Below, in pieces: positions 55,382 through 63,028 of a stretch of 64,000 bases of DNA. The DNA is taken from positions 434,001-498,000 of the forward strand of contig NZ_JARADB010000002.1 in the NCBI RefSeq assembly GCF_028765165.1, given 5' to 3'. Source of the DNA: Paenibacillus sp. MAHUQ-63. GTDB taxonomy: Bacteria; Bacillota; Bacilli; Paenibacillales; NBRC-103111. Both the position numbers and the translations under genes were made by a program. A model generated the notes under the pieces. That model did no database searches. It worked only from the letters and a program-made list of their open reading frames with translations, and was not told the DNA's origin. How positions within the stretch are numbered: position 1 is the first letter of the stretch; each line of letters begins with the position of its first letter.

Positions 55382-56239
55382 TTAGAACGCAGGAACGATT
55401 GCGCCTTTGTATTTGTCTTCGATGAATTTTTTCGTATCGGCGGAGTTCAATTCCTTCGCCAATTTCTGCATAGCTTCGGAATCTTTGTTATCCGGACGGG
55501 AAACGAGAATGTTCACGTACGGAGAGTTTTTATCCTCGATGAACAGCGCGTCTTTCGTAGGGTTCAGGTTAGCTTGCAGCGCATAGTTGGTGTTGATCAG
55601 AGCAAGATCGAATTCGCCGATCGTACGCGGCAGCATCGCCGGATCAAGCTCTTTGATTTGCAGCTTTTTGCTGTTCTCTACGATATCTTTCACAGTACCT
55701 TTAATGCCTACGCCGTCTTTCAGCTTGATCAGGCCGTTCTTCTCCAGCAGCGCCAGCGCGCGGCCGGCATTGGAAGGGTCATTCGGAATCGCAACCGATG
55801 CGCCTTCTTTCAGTTCGGCAGCGGATTTGACTTTTTGCGAGTATGCGCCGAAAGGCTCAATGTGTACGCCGGCGACTTTCACCAGGTTTTGTTTTTTGTC
55901 GGCGTTGAACTGCTCAAGGTAAGGAAGATGTTGGAAGAAGTTAGCGTCCAATTGCTTCTCGAACACTTGAACGTTCGGTTGGACGTAGTCGTTAAACTCA
56001 ATGACTTCAAGGTTAACGCCCTGCTCTTTCATTTTGGCTTTCAGGCTGTTCAAGATTTCTGCGTGAGGCACGGACGTAGCGCCGACTTTCAGCGTCACTT
56101 CCTTGCCTGGCGCAGCCGCTGCAGGCGAAGCGGATGCGGCCGGAGCGGTGCTGGCCGGGTTCTCAGCCGGCTTTTGTCCGCATGCGGCTAGCGCCAGCAC
56201 GAGGAACAAGGAAACTAGGGATAAAGTAAGCTTTCTCAT
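55382..56239 (-). CDS. metQ: Methionine ABC transporter substrate-binding lipoprotein
   Basis: A 285-residue NlpA/MetQ lipoprotein. The signal ends in LALAAC, so Cys20 should be lipidated; an Ala/Pro/Ser linker follows. Family motifs are VGATSVPHAEILNSLK, EFNDYVQPNVQVFEKQLDAN, FFQHLPYLEQFN, AIPNDPSNAGRALALLE and LALINTNYALQANLNP. It binds methionine outside the cell. The ATG at 56239 follows GGAGGTCC; upstream in-frame sequence is the antisense of metI. Last gene of a metN-metI-metQ operon. Confidence 0.95.
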   Translation of the reverse strand: MRKLTLSLVSLFLVLALAACGQKPAENPASTAPAASASPAAAAPGKEVTLKVGATSVPHAEILNSLKAKMKEQGVNLEVIEFNDYVQPNVQVFEKQLDANFFQHLPYLEQFNADKKQNLVKVAGVHIEPFGAYSQKVKSAAELKEGASVAIPNDPSNAGRALALLEKNGLIKLKDGVGIKGTVKDIVENSKKLQIKELDPAMLPRTIGEFDLALINTNYALQANLNPTKDALFIEDKNSPYVNILVSRPDNKDSEAMQKLAKELNSADTKKFIEDKYKGAIVPAF

Positions 56240-56271
56240 TGTACAAGGACCTCCAATAATGTTATGATGTC

Positions 56272-56934
56272 TTATTTGCGGTTGTATTTGGCAACCATCC
56301 GGTCGCCGAGCATTTGCAGCAATTGAACGAAAAGGACAAGGATCACGACGGTGACGATCATAATATCTGTACGGAACCGCATGTAACCGTAACGGAGGGA
56401 CAGATCGCCGAGACCGCCGCCGCCTACGACGCCTGACATGGCGGAGTAGGAGAGCAGCGTGACGGCCGTTACCGTCACGGCTGAGATCAAGCCCGGGCGC
56501 GCTTCCGGCAGAAGGACGCGCCACACGATTTGCCATGGCGTTGCGCCCATCGATTGAGCGGCCTCAATGACGCCGCTCTCGATCTCACGCAGCGCGGATT
56601 CCACCAGCCGCGCAAGAAACGGCGCTGCGGCAATGACCAGAGGCGGAATAGCGCCTTTGACGCCGATGGTGGTGTGCACGAGCGCTTTGGTGATCGGGAA
56701 CACGCTGATCATCAGAATGACGAACGGCACGGAGCGGAGCACATTGACGATCAGCGAGAGCACGCCGTACAAGGGCAAATTTTGCAGCAGCTGGCCTTTG
56801 GAAGTAAGAAATAAAATAATGCCAAGCGCCAAGCCGATGATCACCGTAAACAGCAGCGACCAGAGAAGCATGATCAGCGTATCGCCGGTTGCTCCGGCAA
56901 TCTCGGCCCAATTAATTTCCCAGCTCATATTCAC
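56272..56934 (-). CDS. metI: Methionine ABC transporter permease
   Basis: A 220-residue permease with five to six TM helices and the EAA loop EIESGVIEAAQSMGATPWQI. SYSAMSGVVGGGGLGDLSLRYG is typical of MetI. The GTG start (56934-56932) overlaps the metN stop codon as GTGA and lies 8 nt after GGAGGTG within metN, so translation is coupled; ATG 56928 is an alternative. Confidence 0.95.
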   Translation of the reverse strand: MNMSWEINWAEIAGATGDTLIMLLWSLLFTVIIGLALGIILFLTSKGQLLQNLPLYGVLSLIVNVLRSVPFVILMISVFPITKALVHTTIGVKGAIPPLVIAAAPFLARLVESALREIESGVIEAAQSMGATPWQIVWRVLLPEARPGLISAVTVTAVTLLSYSAMSGVVGGGGLGDLSLRYGYMRFRTDIMIVTVVILVLFVQLLQMLGDRMVAKYNRK

Positions 56935-57953
56935 GGTACCAGCACCTCCACATCCATGCCTTCCTGCTTCAGCTTGCCCGTCACTTCGGCGATTTCGCCA
57001 GGGGTTCCGCCGGATAATTGAACGACCAATTGACCGTAAGGCACCCCTTTCATGGACGAAATCGTCCCTTGGAGAATGGCGAAGGATACGCCTGTCGACT
57101 TCACGGTTTCGAACAAAATCGGCTCATACGTTTTGGCCCCGATATACGTTATGCGGATCACAGTGCCTGAAGGATCGCTAGGCTGCAAATTGGTATGGCC
57201 GGCTCTATCGGTCAAATCGGAAACTTGTCCGACGAAATCCTTCGTAACCCTGTGCTGGGGTTGAAGGAATACATCCAGCACTTTGCCGGTTTCGACGATC
57301 GTGCCTTTTTCCATGACGGCTACCCGGTCACAGATCGCGCGAATGACCTGCATCTCGTGCGTGATCAGCAGAATGGTAATGCCCAGCTTCCGGTTAATGT
57401 CGAGGAGCAGGGCGAGAATGGCGTTCGTCGTCTGCGGATCGAGTGCGGAGGTCGCTTCATCACAGAGCAAAATATCCGGATGATTCGCCAGCGCTCTGGC
57501 GATGCCGACACGCTGCTTCTGACCGCCGGACAGCTGGTTCGGATATTTGTGAGCGTGCTCCTGCAGCCCTACGAGCTCAAGCAGCTCCTTGATTCTTGCA
57601 TGGATTTCCGCTTGACCCGTACCCGCCAGCTTCAATGGAAAGGCAATATTTTCGGCCACCGTGGCCGAAGCGAGCAGGTTGAAATGCTGGAAGATCATGC
57701 CGATCTTGCGGCGCTTCACCTGAAGCTGTCTGGCATTCAGAGCAGTCATGTCCTCTCCGTCGATCCGGATGCTCCCGGAAGTAGGACGCTCGAGCAAATT
57801 CACACACCGCAGCAGAGTGCTCTTGCCTGCCCCGGAGTGCCCGATAATGCCGAAGATTTCTCCGCGTTCGATATGTAAATGGATCTGCTGGATGGCCGGT
57901 AAGCGTCCCGGTACATCCTCGTACACTTTGAGCAAGTTATCGATATGAATCAG
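56931..57953 (-). CDS. metN: Methionine ABC transporter ATP-binding protein (probable CTG start)
   Basis: A 340-residue ATPase: Walker A GHSGAGKST, signature LSGGQKQR, Walker B ILLCDEATSALD, switch ITHEM, and a C-terminal NIL regulatory domain (about 265-340) that binds methionine. The first canonical-type start in frame is a TTG at 57935, which has no ribosome binding site and truncates the first strand. The CTG at 57951-57953 lies exactly 8 nt after AGGAGG and gives IHIDNLLKVYED, the usual start of the family. No SAM riboswitch was recognised upstream. Confidence 0.93.
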   Translation of the reverse strand: MIHIDNLLKVYEDVPGRLPAIQQIHLHIERGEIFGIIGHSGAGKSTLLRCVNLLERPTSGSIRIDGEDMTALNARQLQVKRRKIGMIFQHFNLLASATVAENIAFPLKLAGTGQAEIHARIKELLELVGLQEHAHKYPNQLSGGQKQRVGIARALANHPDILLCDEATSALDPQTTNAILALLLDINRKLGITILLITHEMQVIRAICDRVAVMEKGTIVETGKVLDVFLQPQHRVTKDFVGQVSDLTDRAGHTNLQPSDPSGTVIRITYIGAKTYEPILFETVKSTGVSFAILQGTISSMKGVPYGQLVVQLSGGTPGEIAEVTGKLKQEGMDVEVLVP

Positions 57954-58111
57954 GATGAATACCTCCTATTCCATGCAAATTATGGTGTTGATATATTTTG
58001 ACCGACGGTAGATCATTTTATTAGAAAATGCAAGGGGATGCAACAGCTAAAAATTGAAAATTGAATCTGCGACTGCGCATTGACGCTGTATTTATTTGCA
58101 TATAAACTTAA

Positions 58112-58125
58112 GTTAAACGTTTCAA
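58112..58125 (+). promoter_or_regulatory. LacI-type operator before the glycan/esterase operon
   Basis: GTTAAACGTTTCAA is identical over 14 bases to the operator at 48595-48608 in the LacI promoter. It lies about 75-85 bp before the start of the next gene. Between them a hairpin AGAGCGCTTCAC / GTGAAG...CGCTCT occupies about 58134-58166. Confidence 0.75.
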
Positions 58126-58195
58126 CTGAAAAAGAGAGCGCTTCACTCGGTGAAGAAAACGCTCTTATAGTGAAGTATCCAAGGGGATGACAAAT

Positions 58196-59842
58196 TTGAC
58201 AAATTTGCAACAAAGACAAATCGAGGTTCAATCGCGTGTTGCGCAAGCGGCATTTGACCAGCCGCTCCTGAGCAGCGGCTTTTTATTTCATGGGGATGTG
58301 CGCGACAATTTCTACTACGCCTCCTATCTGTTTGCAGCGTCTCAAGCTGAAGAGATCGCCTTCGCCGGCGACCGCAGCCTGGCGAAGGCCAAGGCGGAAG
58401 GCGTTCTGCAGCTGCTGCTGGAGCTCCAGGACCGGGATCCGGCAAGCCCGACCTACGGGCATTGGCCGCTGAATTTGAGATCGGCGCCGAAGGAAGCGCC
58501 GAAGAACACGCTGCCTGTCGAGTTGATGGGCAGCTTGATGGTTTACTTTTATGAGCGGTACGCCCATGTTCTGAGAGAAGATTTAAGAAGCTTGTTCGAG
58601 GATGCTCTTCACCATATTTATAGGAGCGATTTCTACCGGAAGCCTATGGAGCATTTCAACCATCACGAAGCCAAATATACGGCGGCCAAGCTCATTCTCG
58701 GGCAGCGCTTTGCCGATCAGGAGCTGTTCGCAGATGGTGCGGAGAGCTTGCGGCTGACCTTAGACAGAGTGACTTCGCTGGGAATGTCCGAGTACGGCGG
58801 ACTGCCTTGGTTCTGGCATTGGGTCCAAGCATTCACATGCGCTTGGCAGCTGGTCGCAGATCCAGAGGTGAAAGCCGAGCTGTCCCGCTTGTTGGACTAT
58901 TTATGGCGCGTGCGCTCGACGTATTACCTGGGCGGCGCGTGGGTGGGACCGCATGCCCGCATGTGGCCGCACGACATGCCGAAGGACACGAATGTGCTGC
59001 ATGACTACGTGCAGTATGGCGATTTCGCGCTGCCTGCGGACATGCCGCGCACGGAGTATGCAGGCTTCCTTGTCTATGAAGCGCCGGCCGATGCGCGCGA
59101 GCTCGCTTTGAACCGTGAAGCTCCCGTACAGGTCAAATCGAAAATTCCGAAGCAAGCTGCTGTCGCCGCTCACTCAGAGGATGTGCTGCACAGTTATGTT
59201 TATATCACGGATCACTATGCCATGGGCGGTATGTACGAACGCGTTCTCGAGTTCGACAATGAACAGCACCGCTGGGATGTCGCCCTGCCGCTGGGACGTG
59301 TGCATGGGGTCAATCACGCGTATTTTTTCCATCCGGGACCCGGATTCGCAGAAGGAGATTTGCGCCATCAAAGCGAATACTCAGAAGTGTTTTTTCACCG
59401 CAATACGATCATCTCGATGTATCATATTCCGGAAGATCAGCCTGACCGCATCATCGGATGCCTGCCGCCAGGCGAGTGGATGGAAGATGACGGGGCGTTA
59501 TTCGGGCTGTGCGGACATGTATATATGGCCGTATTCCTGCAGCAGCCGTACCAGCGCGAGGTGCTCGCCGACCGCTCGGTGGTCACAAGCCGAGGCTTTG
59601 CCAATGCCGTCGTGTTCGAGTGTGCGGATCAGACCGCTGCAGCGGCCAAAGGGATCGCCGATCTCCGGCAATTTGCCGACATCATGAGACGGAAGCGGCC
59701 GACCATGGATGAGAACAGCCTTGTTTATACATCGCTGAGTGACGATTTGCTTGTTTTCCGAAGCGGCCCGAACGTTGAAGCCGGCAGATATGTGAACGGT
59801 CTTGCCGCCGACTTCGCCGATTACACGGTCCCTTTAAAATAA
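58196..59842 (+). CDS. Uncharacterised protein, possibly glycan-active (alpha-toroid like)
   Basis: A protein of about 548 residues with no signal peptide. The first 300 residues are helix-rich (LLELQDRDPASPTYGHWPLN, EYGGLPWFWHWVQAFTCAWQ, GAWVGPHARMWPHDMPKD), as in alpha/alpha-barrel lyases and hydrolases; the rest is beta-rich (TDHYAMGGMYERVLEFDNEQ). I do not recognise a named family. AAGGGG touches the ATG at 58187, which is too close; the TTG at 58196 is 9 nt away and is taken as the start. It shares a LacI-type operator with the uronate genes and is followed 20 bp later by a CE7 esterase, so a role on plant polysaccharide fragments is likely but unproven. Confidence 0.75.
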   Translation: MTNLQQRQIEVQSRVAQAAFDQPLLSSGFLFHGDVRDNFYYASYLFAASQAEEIAFAGDRSLAKAKAEGVLQLLLELQDRDPASPTYGHWPLNLRSAPKEAPKNTLPVELMGSLMVYFYERYAHVLREDLRSLFEDALHHIYRSDFYRKPMEHFNHHEAKYTAAKLILGQRFADQELFADGAESLRLTLDRVTSLGMSEYGGLPWFWHWVQAFTCAWQLVADPEVKAELSRLLDYLWRVRSTYYLGGAWVGPHARMWPHDMPKDTNVLHDYVQYGDFALPADMPRTEYAGFLVYEAPADARELALNREAPVQVKSKIPKQAAVAAHSEDVLHSYVYITDHYAMGGMYERVLEFDNEQHRWDVALPLGRVHGVNHAYFFHPGPGFAEGDLRHQSEYSEVFFHRNTIISMYHIPEDQPDRIIGCLPPGEWMEDDGALFGLCGHVYMAVFLQQPYQREVLADRSVVTSRGFANAVVFECADQTAAAAKGIADLRQFADIMRRKRPTMDENSLVYTSLSDDLLVFRSGPNVEAGRYVNGLAADFADYTVPLK

Positions 59843-59862
59843 AAGGAAAAGAGGATGTTAAC

Positions 59863-60822
59863 ATGCCATTAGTGGACATGCCGTTAGAGAAGCTGCTTAG
59901 CTATGAAGGGCGCAACCCGCGCCCGGACGATTTCGATGCTTATTGGGAGCGGGCGATTGCCGAAATGAAAGCGGTTGACCCGCAGATCGAGCTGCGTCCA
60001 AGCGAGTATCAAGTGCCTTTCGCAGAATGCTTCGACCTTTATTTCACAGGGGTGAAAGGCGCGCGCATTTATGCCAAATATATTCGTCCCAAGCACACAT
60101 CCGCGCCGCATCCGGCGATTGTGCAGTTCCACGGTTATTCCGGCAATTCCGGCGATTGGTCCGATAAAATTCAATATGCAGCGCTGGGTTATTCGTTCTT
60201 CTCTATGGATTGCCGCGGTCAAGGGGGCTTGTCCGAAGATGTTGGGGGGATGAAGGGGACAACGCTCAGAGGACATATTGTCAGAGGGCTGGACGACCAT
60301 CCCGACCAGCTGCTGTTCCGCGACATTTTCCTGGACACGGCGCAGCTTGCAGGCATTGCGATGAGCATGCCGGAGGTGGATCCGGAGCGCGTAGGCGCAA
60401 TGGGCGGCTCGCAGGGAGGGGCATTGACGATCGCATGCGCCGCGCTCGAGCCGAGAATCAAGCGATTGGCACCCGTCTATCCGTTCCTCAGCGACTACAA
60501 GCGCGTATGGGAAATGGATTTGGCGAAGGATGCGTATCAGGAGCTGAAGGACTTCTTCCGCCGTCACGACCCGCAGCATAAGCGTGAAGACGAAGTATTC
60601 ACGAAGCTGGGCTATATCGACATTCAGAACCTCGCGGAGCGAATTCAAGGGGAAGTGATGATGGCCGTCGGACTCGCCGACACCGTCTGCCCGCCTTCAA
60701 CGCAATTTGCCGCGTACAATAAAATCAAATCGAAAAAAAGCTATGAATTGTACCCTGATTTCGGTCATGAGGGTCTGCCTGGCTTTAACGATAAAACCTT
60801 GCAATTCATGCTTGGTTTATAA
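59863..60822 (+). CDS. Carbohydrate esterase family 7 (acetyl xylan esterase / cephalosporin C deacetylase)
   Basis: A 319-residue alpha/beta hydrolase of family CE7. The catalytic triad is Ser183 (AMGGSQGGALT), Asp273 (GLADTVCPPST) and His302 (YPDFGHEGLPG); VQFHGYSGNSGDW and SMDCRGQGGLS are further family marks. It removes acetyl groups from short oligosaccharides in the cytoplasm, making them accessible to glycosidases. It is the second gene of an operon probably controlled by the LacI regulator at 48661, and a terminator follows. Confidence 0.95.
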   Translation: MPLVDMPLEKLLSYEGRNPRPDDFDAYWERAIAEMKAVDPQIELRPSEYQVPFAECFDLYFTGVKGARIYAKYIRPKHTSAPHPAIVQFHGYSGNSGDWSDKIQYAALGYSFFSMDCRGQGGLSEDVGGMKGTTLRGHIVRGLDDHPDQLLFRDIFLDTAQLAGIAMSMPEVDPERVGAMGGSQGGALTIACAALEPRIKRLAPVYPFLSDYKRVWEMDLAKDAYQELKDFFRRHDPQHKREDEVFTKLGYIDIQNLAERIQGEVMMAVGLADTVCPPSTQFAAYNKIKSKKSYELYPDFGHEGLPGFNDKTLQFMLGL

Positions 60823-60825
60823 AAG

Positions 60826-60863
60826 AAAAATGCCGCTCTCATCATAGATGGGAGGGCATTTTC
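60826..60863. terminator. Terminator between the CE7 gene and a convergent gene
   Basis: AAAATGCCGCTCTCAT pairs with ATGGGAGGGCATTTT around CATAG, with A and T runs suiting both directions. Confidence 0.85.
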
Positions 60864-60878
60864 GTCGTCTTGCAGGGT

Positions 60879-61094
60879 TTAACCGAGAGCTTTCGCTTTA
60901 AAATGAACGACGGCGCTGTACAGCATTTTGCCGGCATTCGGATCGAAGGCAGACTGATGCTGAATGGCGAAAACATCGAGCAGCAGCGCTTTATTGTTAT
61001 CGATTTGCTCGTTAATCTGCTTCTCCAGCAGTTTCAAATCATATCCTTGATAAAACTCGATTTTATTTTCCATGCGGTCCAGTATGAAGTCCAT
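60879..61094 (-). CDS. DUF2536 (YrzA-like) small protein
   Basis: A 71-residue protein. The pattern RMENKIEFYQGYDLKLLEKQ, NEQIDNNKALLLDVFAIQHQ matches the DUF2536/YrzA family of Bacillales, whose function is unknown. The ATG follows GGGAGG with 9-nt spacing. It is divergent from the ABC exporter pair and convergent with the CE7 gene. Confidence 0.8.
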   Translation of the reverse strand: MDFILDRMENKIEFYQGYDLKLLEKQINEQIDNNKALLLDVFAIQHQSAFDPNAGKMLYSAVVHFKAKALG

Positions 61095-61276
61095 CGCGAT
61101 AATCCTCCCGGGAAACTGATGTAAAGATTAGATCACTTCTCTATTATACCGTCAATATCTGATATAGGAAGTGGGGGGGAATAGGCGTATACTGGTAAGG
61201 GGACGCGTGAAGCTTGCAGAAATTATATCGGAATGCTGTATATTCCAGACAACAAGTAACAGGAAGTGATGTCGTT

Positions 61277-63028
61277 TTGAAGTCTACACGGTTGTTGATT
61301 GATTTTCTCAAAGTGAAATGGCCGTTGTATGCCGCTGCCGTATTGTCGATCTCGCTTGGCAACATCATTCATTCGTATTATCCGAAGCTGTTGGGCGAAT
61401 TCACCGACAAGCTGCAGCAGGGAGGCCTCAGCAAGGAACTGATTATCGATTACAGCCTGATGCTGCTGGCCATCGGTCTGAGCTTCGGCATTCTGACGGC
61501 AATCGGCCAGTATTTGATCATGCGCAACGGCAGAAGATTCGAATTCGTCACCCGTAACCGGTTGTTCGATCATTTTACACAGCTGGGAGCTACTTTCTAT
61601 TCCAAGAACGGTGTCGGCAAGCTGCTCAGCTATGTCATGAACGACGTAACCGTCATCCGCGAATCGATTTCGATGGGCATCAATCAGATCACGAACTCAG
61701 CGATACTCATTATCGCCGTCGTGGCAACGATGCTGTTCAGCTCAATTCCGTTGTATTTAATTGCGATCTGCATTTTGCCTTTACTGCTCATTCCTTTCCT
61801 GACGGTGAAGTTTCAGCCGATCATTAAGAACCGTTCCTTGCAAGTTCAAGAAGCATTAGGCAAAATGACGGAGTCGGCCGAAGAACAGTTCGGCGGCATC
61901 CGGGTGACGAAGAAGTTCGCTGTAGAGTCCATTATGATCGGCAGGTTTAGCGCGACGGTTGACCGGATTCGCGACAACCAGCTGAGACTGGTCCGGCTTT
62001 CCTCCCTATTTGAAGCACTCATTCCGTTTCTGGGCGCAATATCGCTGATTATCGCGATTGCTTTTGGGGGCTATTTGACGATTCTCGGCAGAATTACAAT
62101 CGGTAATTTCGTAGAATTAACCTTGTACATACGCATGATGGTGAACCCCTTGCAGCAGATCGGACGCGTCATCAACGCCATGCAGCGCTCCAAGGCGTCG
62201 CTCGAACGGCTCAATGAGCTGCTGAATCTGAGATCAGAGGTCGTGCAGAACGAGCTTGCGCAGCCCAGCCATTTGGATCATGAAGGCATACGCATCGAGC
62301 ATCTCTCCTTTGCCTATCCGGATGACGACGATGAGGTGCTGCATGACATCTCGCTTACGATCGAACCGGGCAAATCCATCGGCATTATCGGTAAAACCGG
62401 CAGCGGCAAATCAACTTTGGTGAAACTGATGTTGCGGATTTACGACCCGCCGGAGGGGACCGTTTACATCGGGGATACGGATATTCGCAACGTGACCTTG
62501 GAAAGCTTGCGCAACCAGATCGCCTATGTGCCTCAGGAAGGCTTCCTGTTCAGCACAACCATTCGCGATAATATCGCCTTCTACAAAAGGGAGCTGCCGC
62601 TGGAGCAGGTGGAGCGCGCCGCGAAGAAAGCGCAGATTTTATCCAGCATCACGTCGTTTCCCGAGAAGTTCGAAACGAAGCTGGGCGAACGCGGCGTCAC
62701 GCTGTCGGGCGGACAACGCCAGAGAACGAGCTTGGCCCGAGGGATTATCAAGGATTCGCCGCTGATGATTCTGGATGATAGTGTAAGCGCTGTAGACGCC
62801 GTCACAGAGAAGCACATTATCGATACGATCCGCAAGGAGCGCTCCAACAAAACGACGATTTGGATCGCGCACCGGATATCGGCGTTAAAGCATACCGATG
62901 AAATCATCGTGCTCCATGAAGGCCGCATCGTGCAGCGCGGCACACATGAAGAGCTGATCGCCCAGGAAGGCTTGTATGCAGAGCTTCATGCGATACAGGA
63001 AGGGGGGAGCCACGATGTCGCAGAATAA
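61277..63028 (+). CDS. Heterodimeric ABC multidrug exporter, degenerate-site subunit (BmrC/YheI-like)
   Basis: A half-transporter of about 583 residues with six TM helices and an ATPase domain: Walker A GKTGSGKST, signature LSGGQRQR, and Walker B LMILDDSVSAVD, in which the catalytic Glu is replaced by Asp. This is the mark of one half of heterodimeric exporters such as BmrC or TM287. The TTG at 61277 is taken as start because AGGAAGTG precedes it and family proteins begin near this point; the frame is open from TTG 61214. The partner gene overlaps by 14 bp. Such pairs expel hydrophobic drugs. Confidence 0.92.
   Translation: MKSTRLLIDFLKVKWPLYAAAVLSISLGNIIHSYYPKLLGEFTDKLQQGGLSKELIIDYSLMLLAIGLSFGILTAIGQYLIMRNGRRFEFVTRNRLFDHFTQLGATFYSKNGVGKLLSYVMNDVTVIRESISMGINQITNSAILIIAVVATMLFSSIPLYLIAICILPLLLIPFLTVKFQPIIKNRSLQVQEALGKMTESAEEQFGGIRVTKKFAVESIMIGRFSATVDRIRDNQLRLVRLSSLFEALIPFLGAISLIIAIAFGGYLTILGRITIGNFVELTLYIRMMVNPLQQIGRVINAMQRSKASLERLNELLNLRSEVVQNELAQPSHLDHEGIRIEHLSFAYPDDDDEVLHDISLTIEPGKSIGIIGKTGSGKSTLVKLMLRIYDPPEGTVYIGDTDIRNVTLESLRNQIAYVPQEGFLFSTTIRDNIAFYKRELPLEQVERAAKKAQILSSITSFPEKFETKLGERGVTLSGGQRQRTSLARGIIKDSPLMILDDSVSAVDAVTEKHIIDTIRKERSNKTTIWIAHRISALKHTDEIIVLHEGRIVQRGTHEELIAQEGLYAELHAIQEGGSHDVAE

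Noticed and set aside
57954..58186. A SAM (S-box) riboswitch upstream of metN
   Set aside because: The S-box helices and their conserved loops are not found; only an AT-rich promoter-like region is seen.
61095..61276. A bmrB-like leader peptide before the heterodimeric exporter pair
   Set aside because: No short frame with a ribosome binding site and no terminator/antiterminator pair could be found here, unlike the region before the exporter at 36700.
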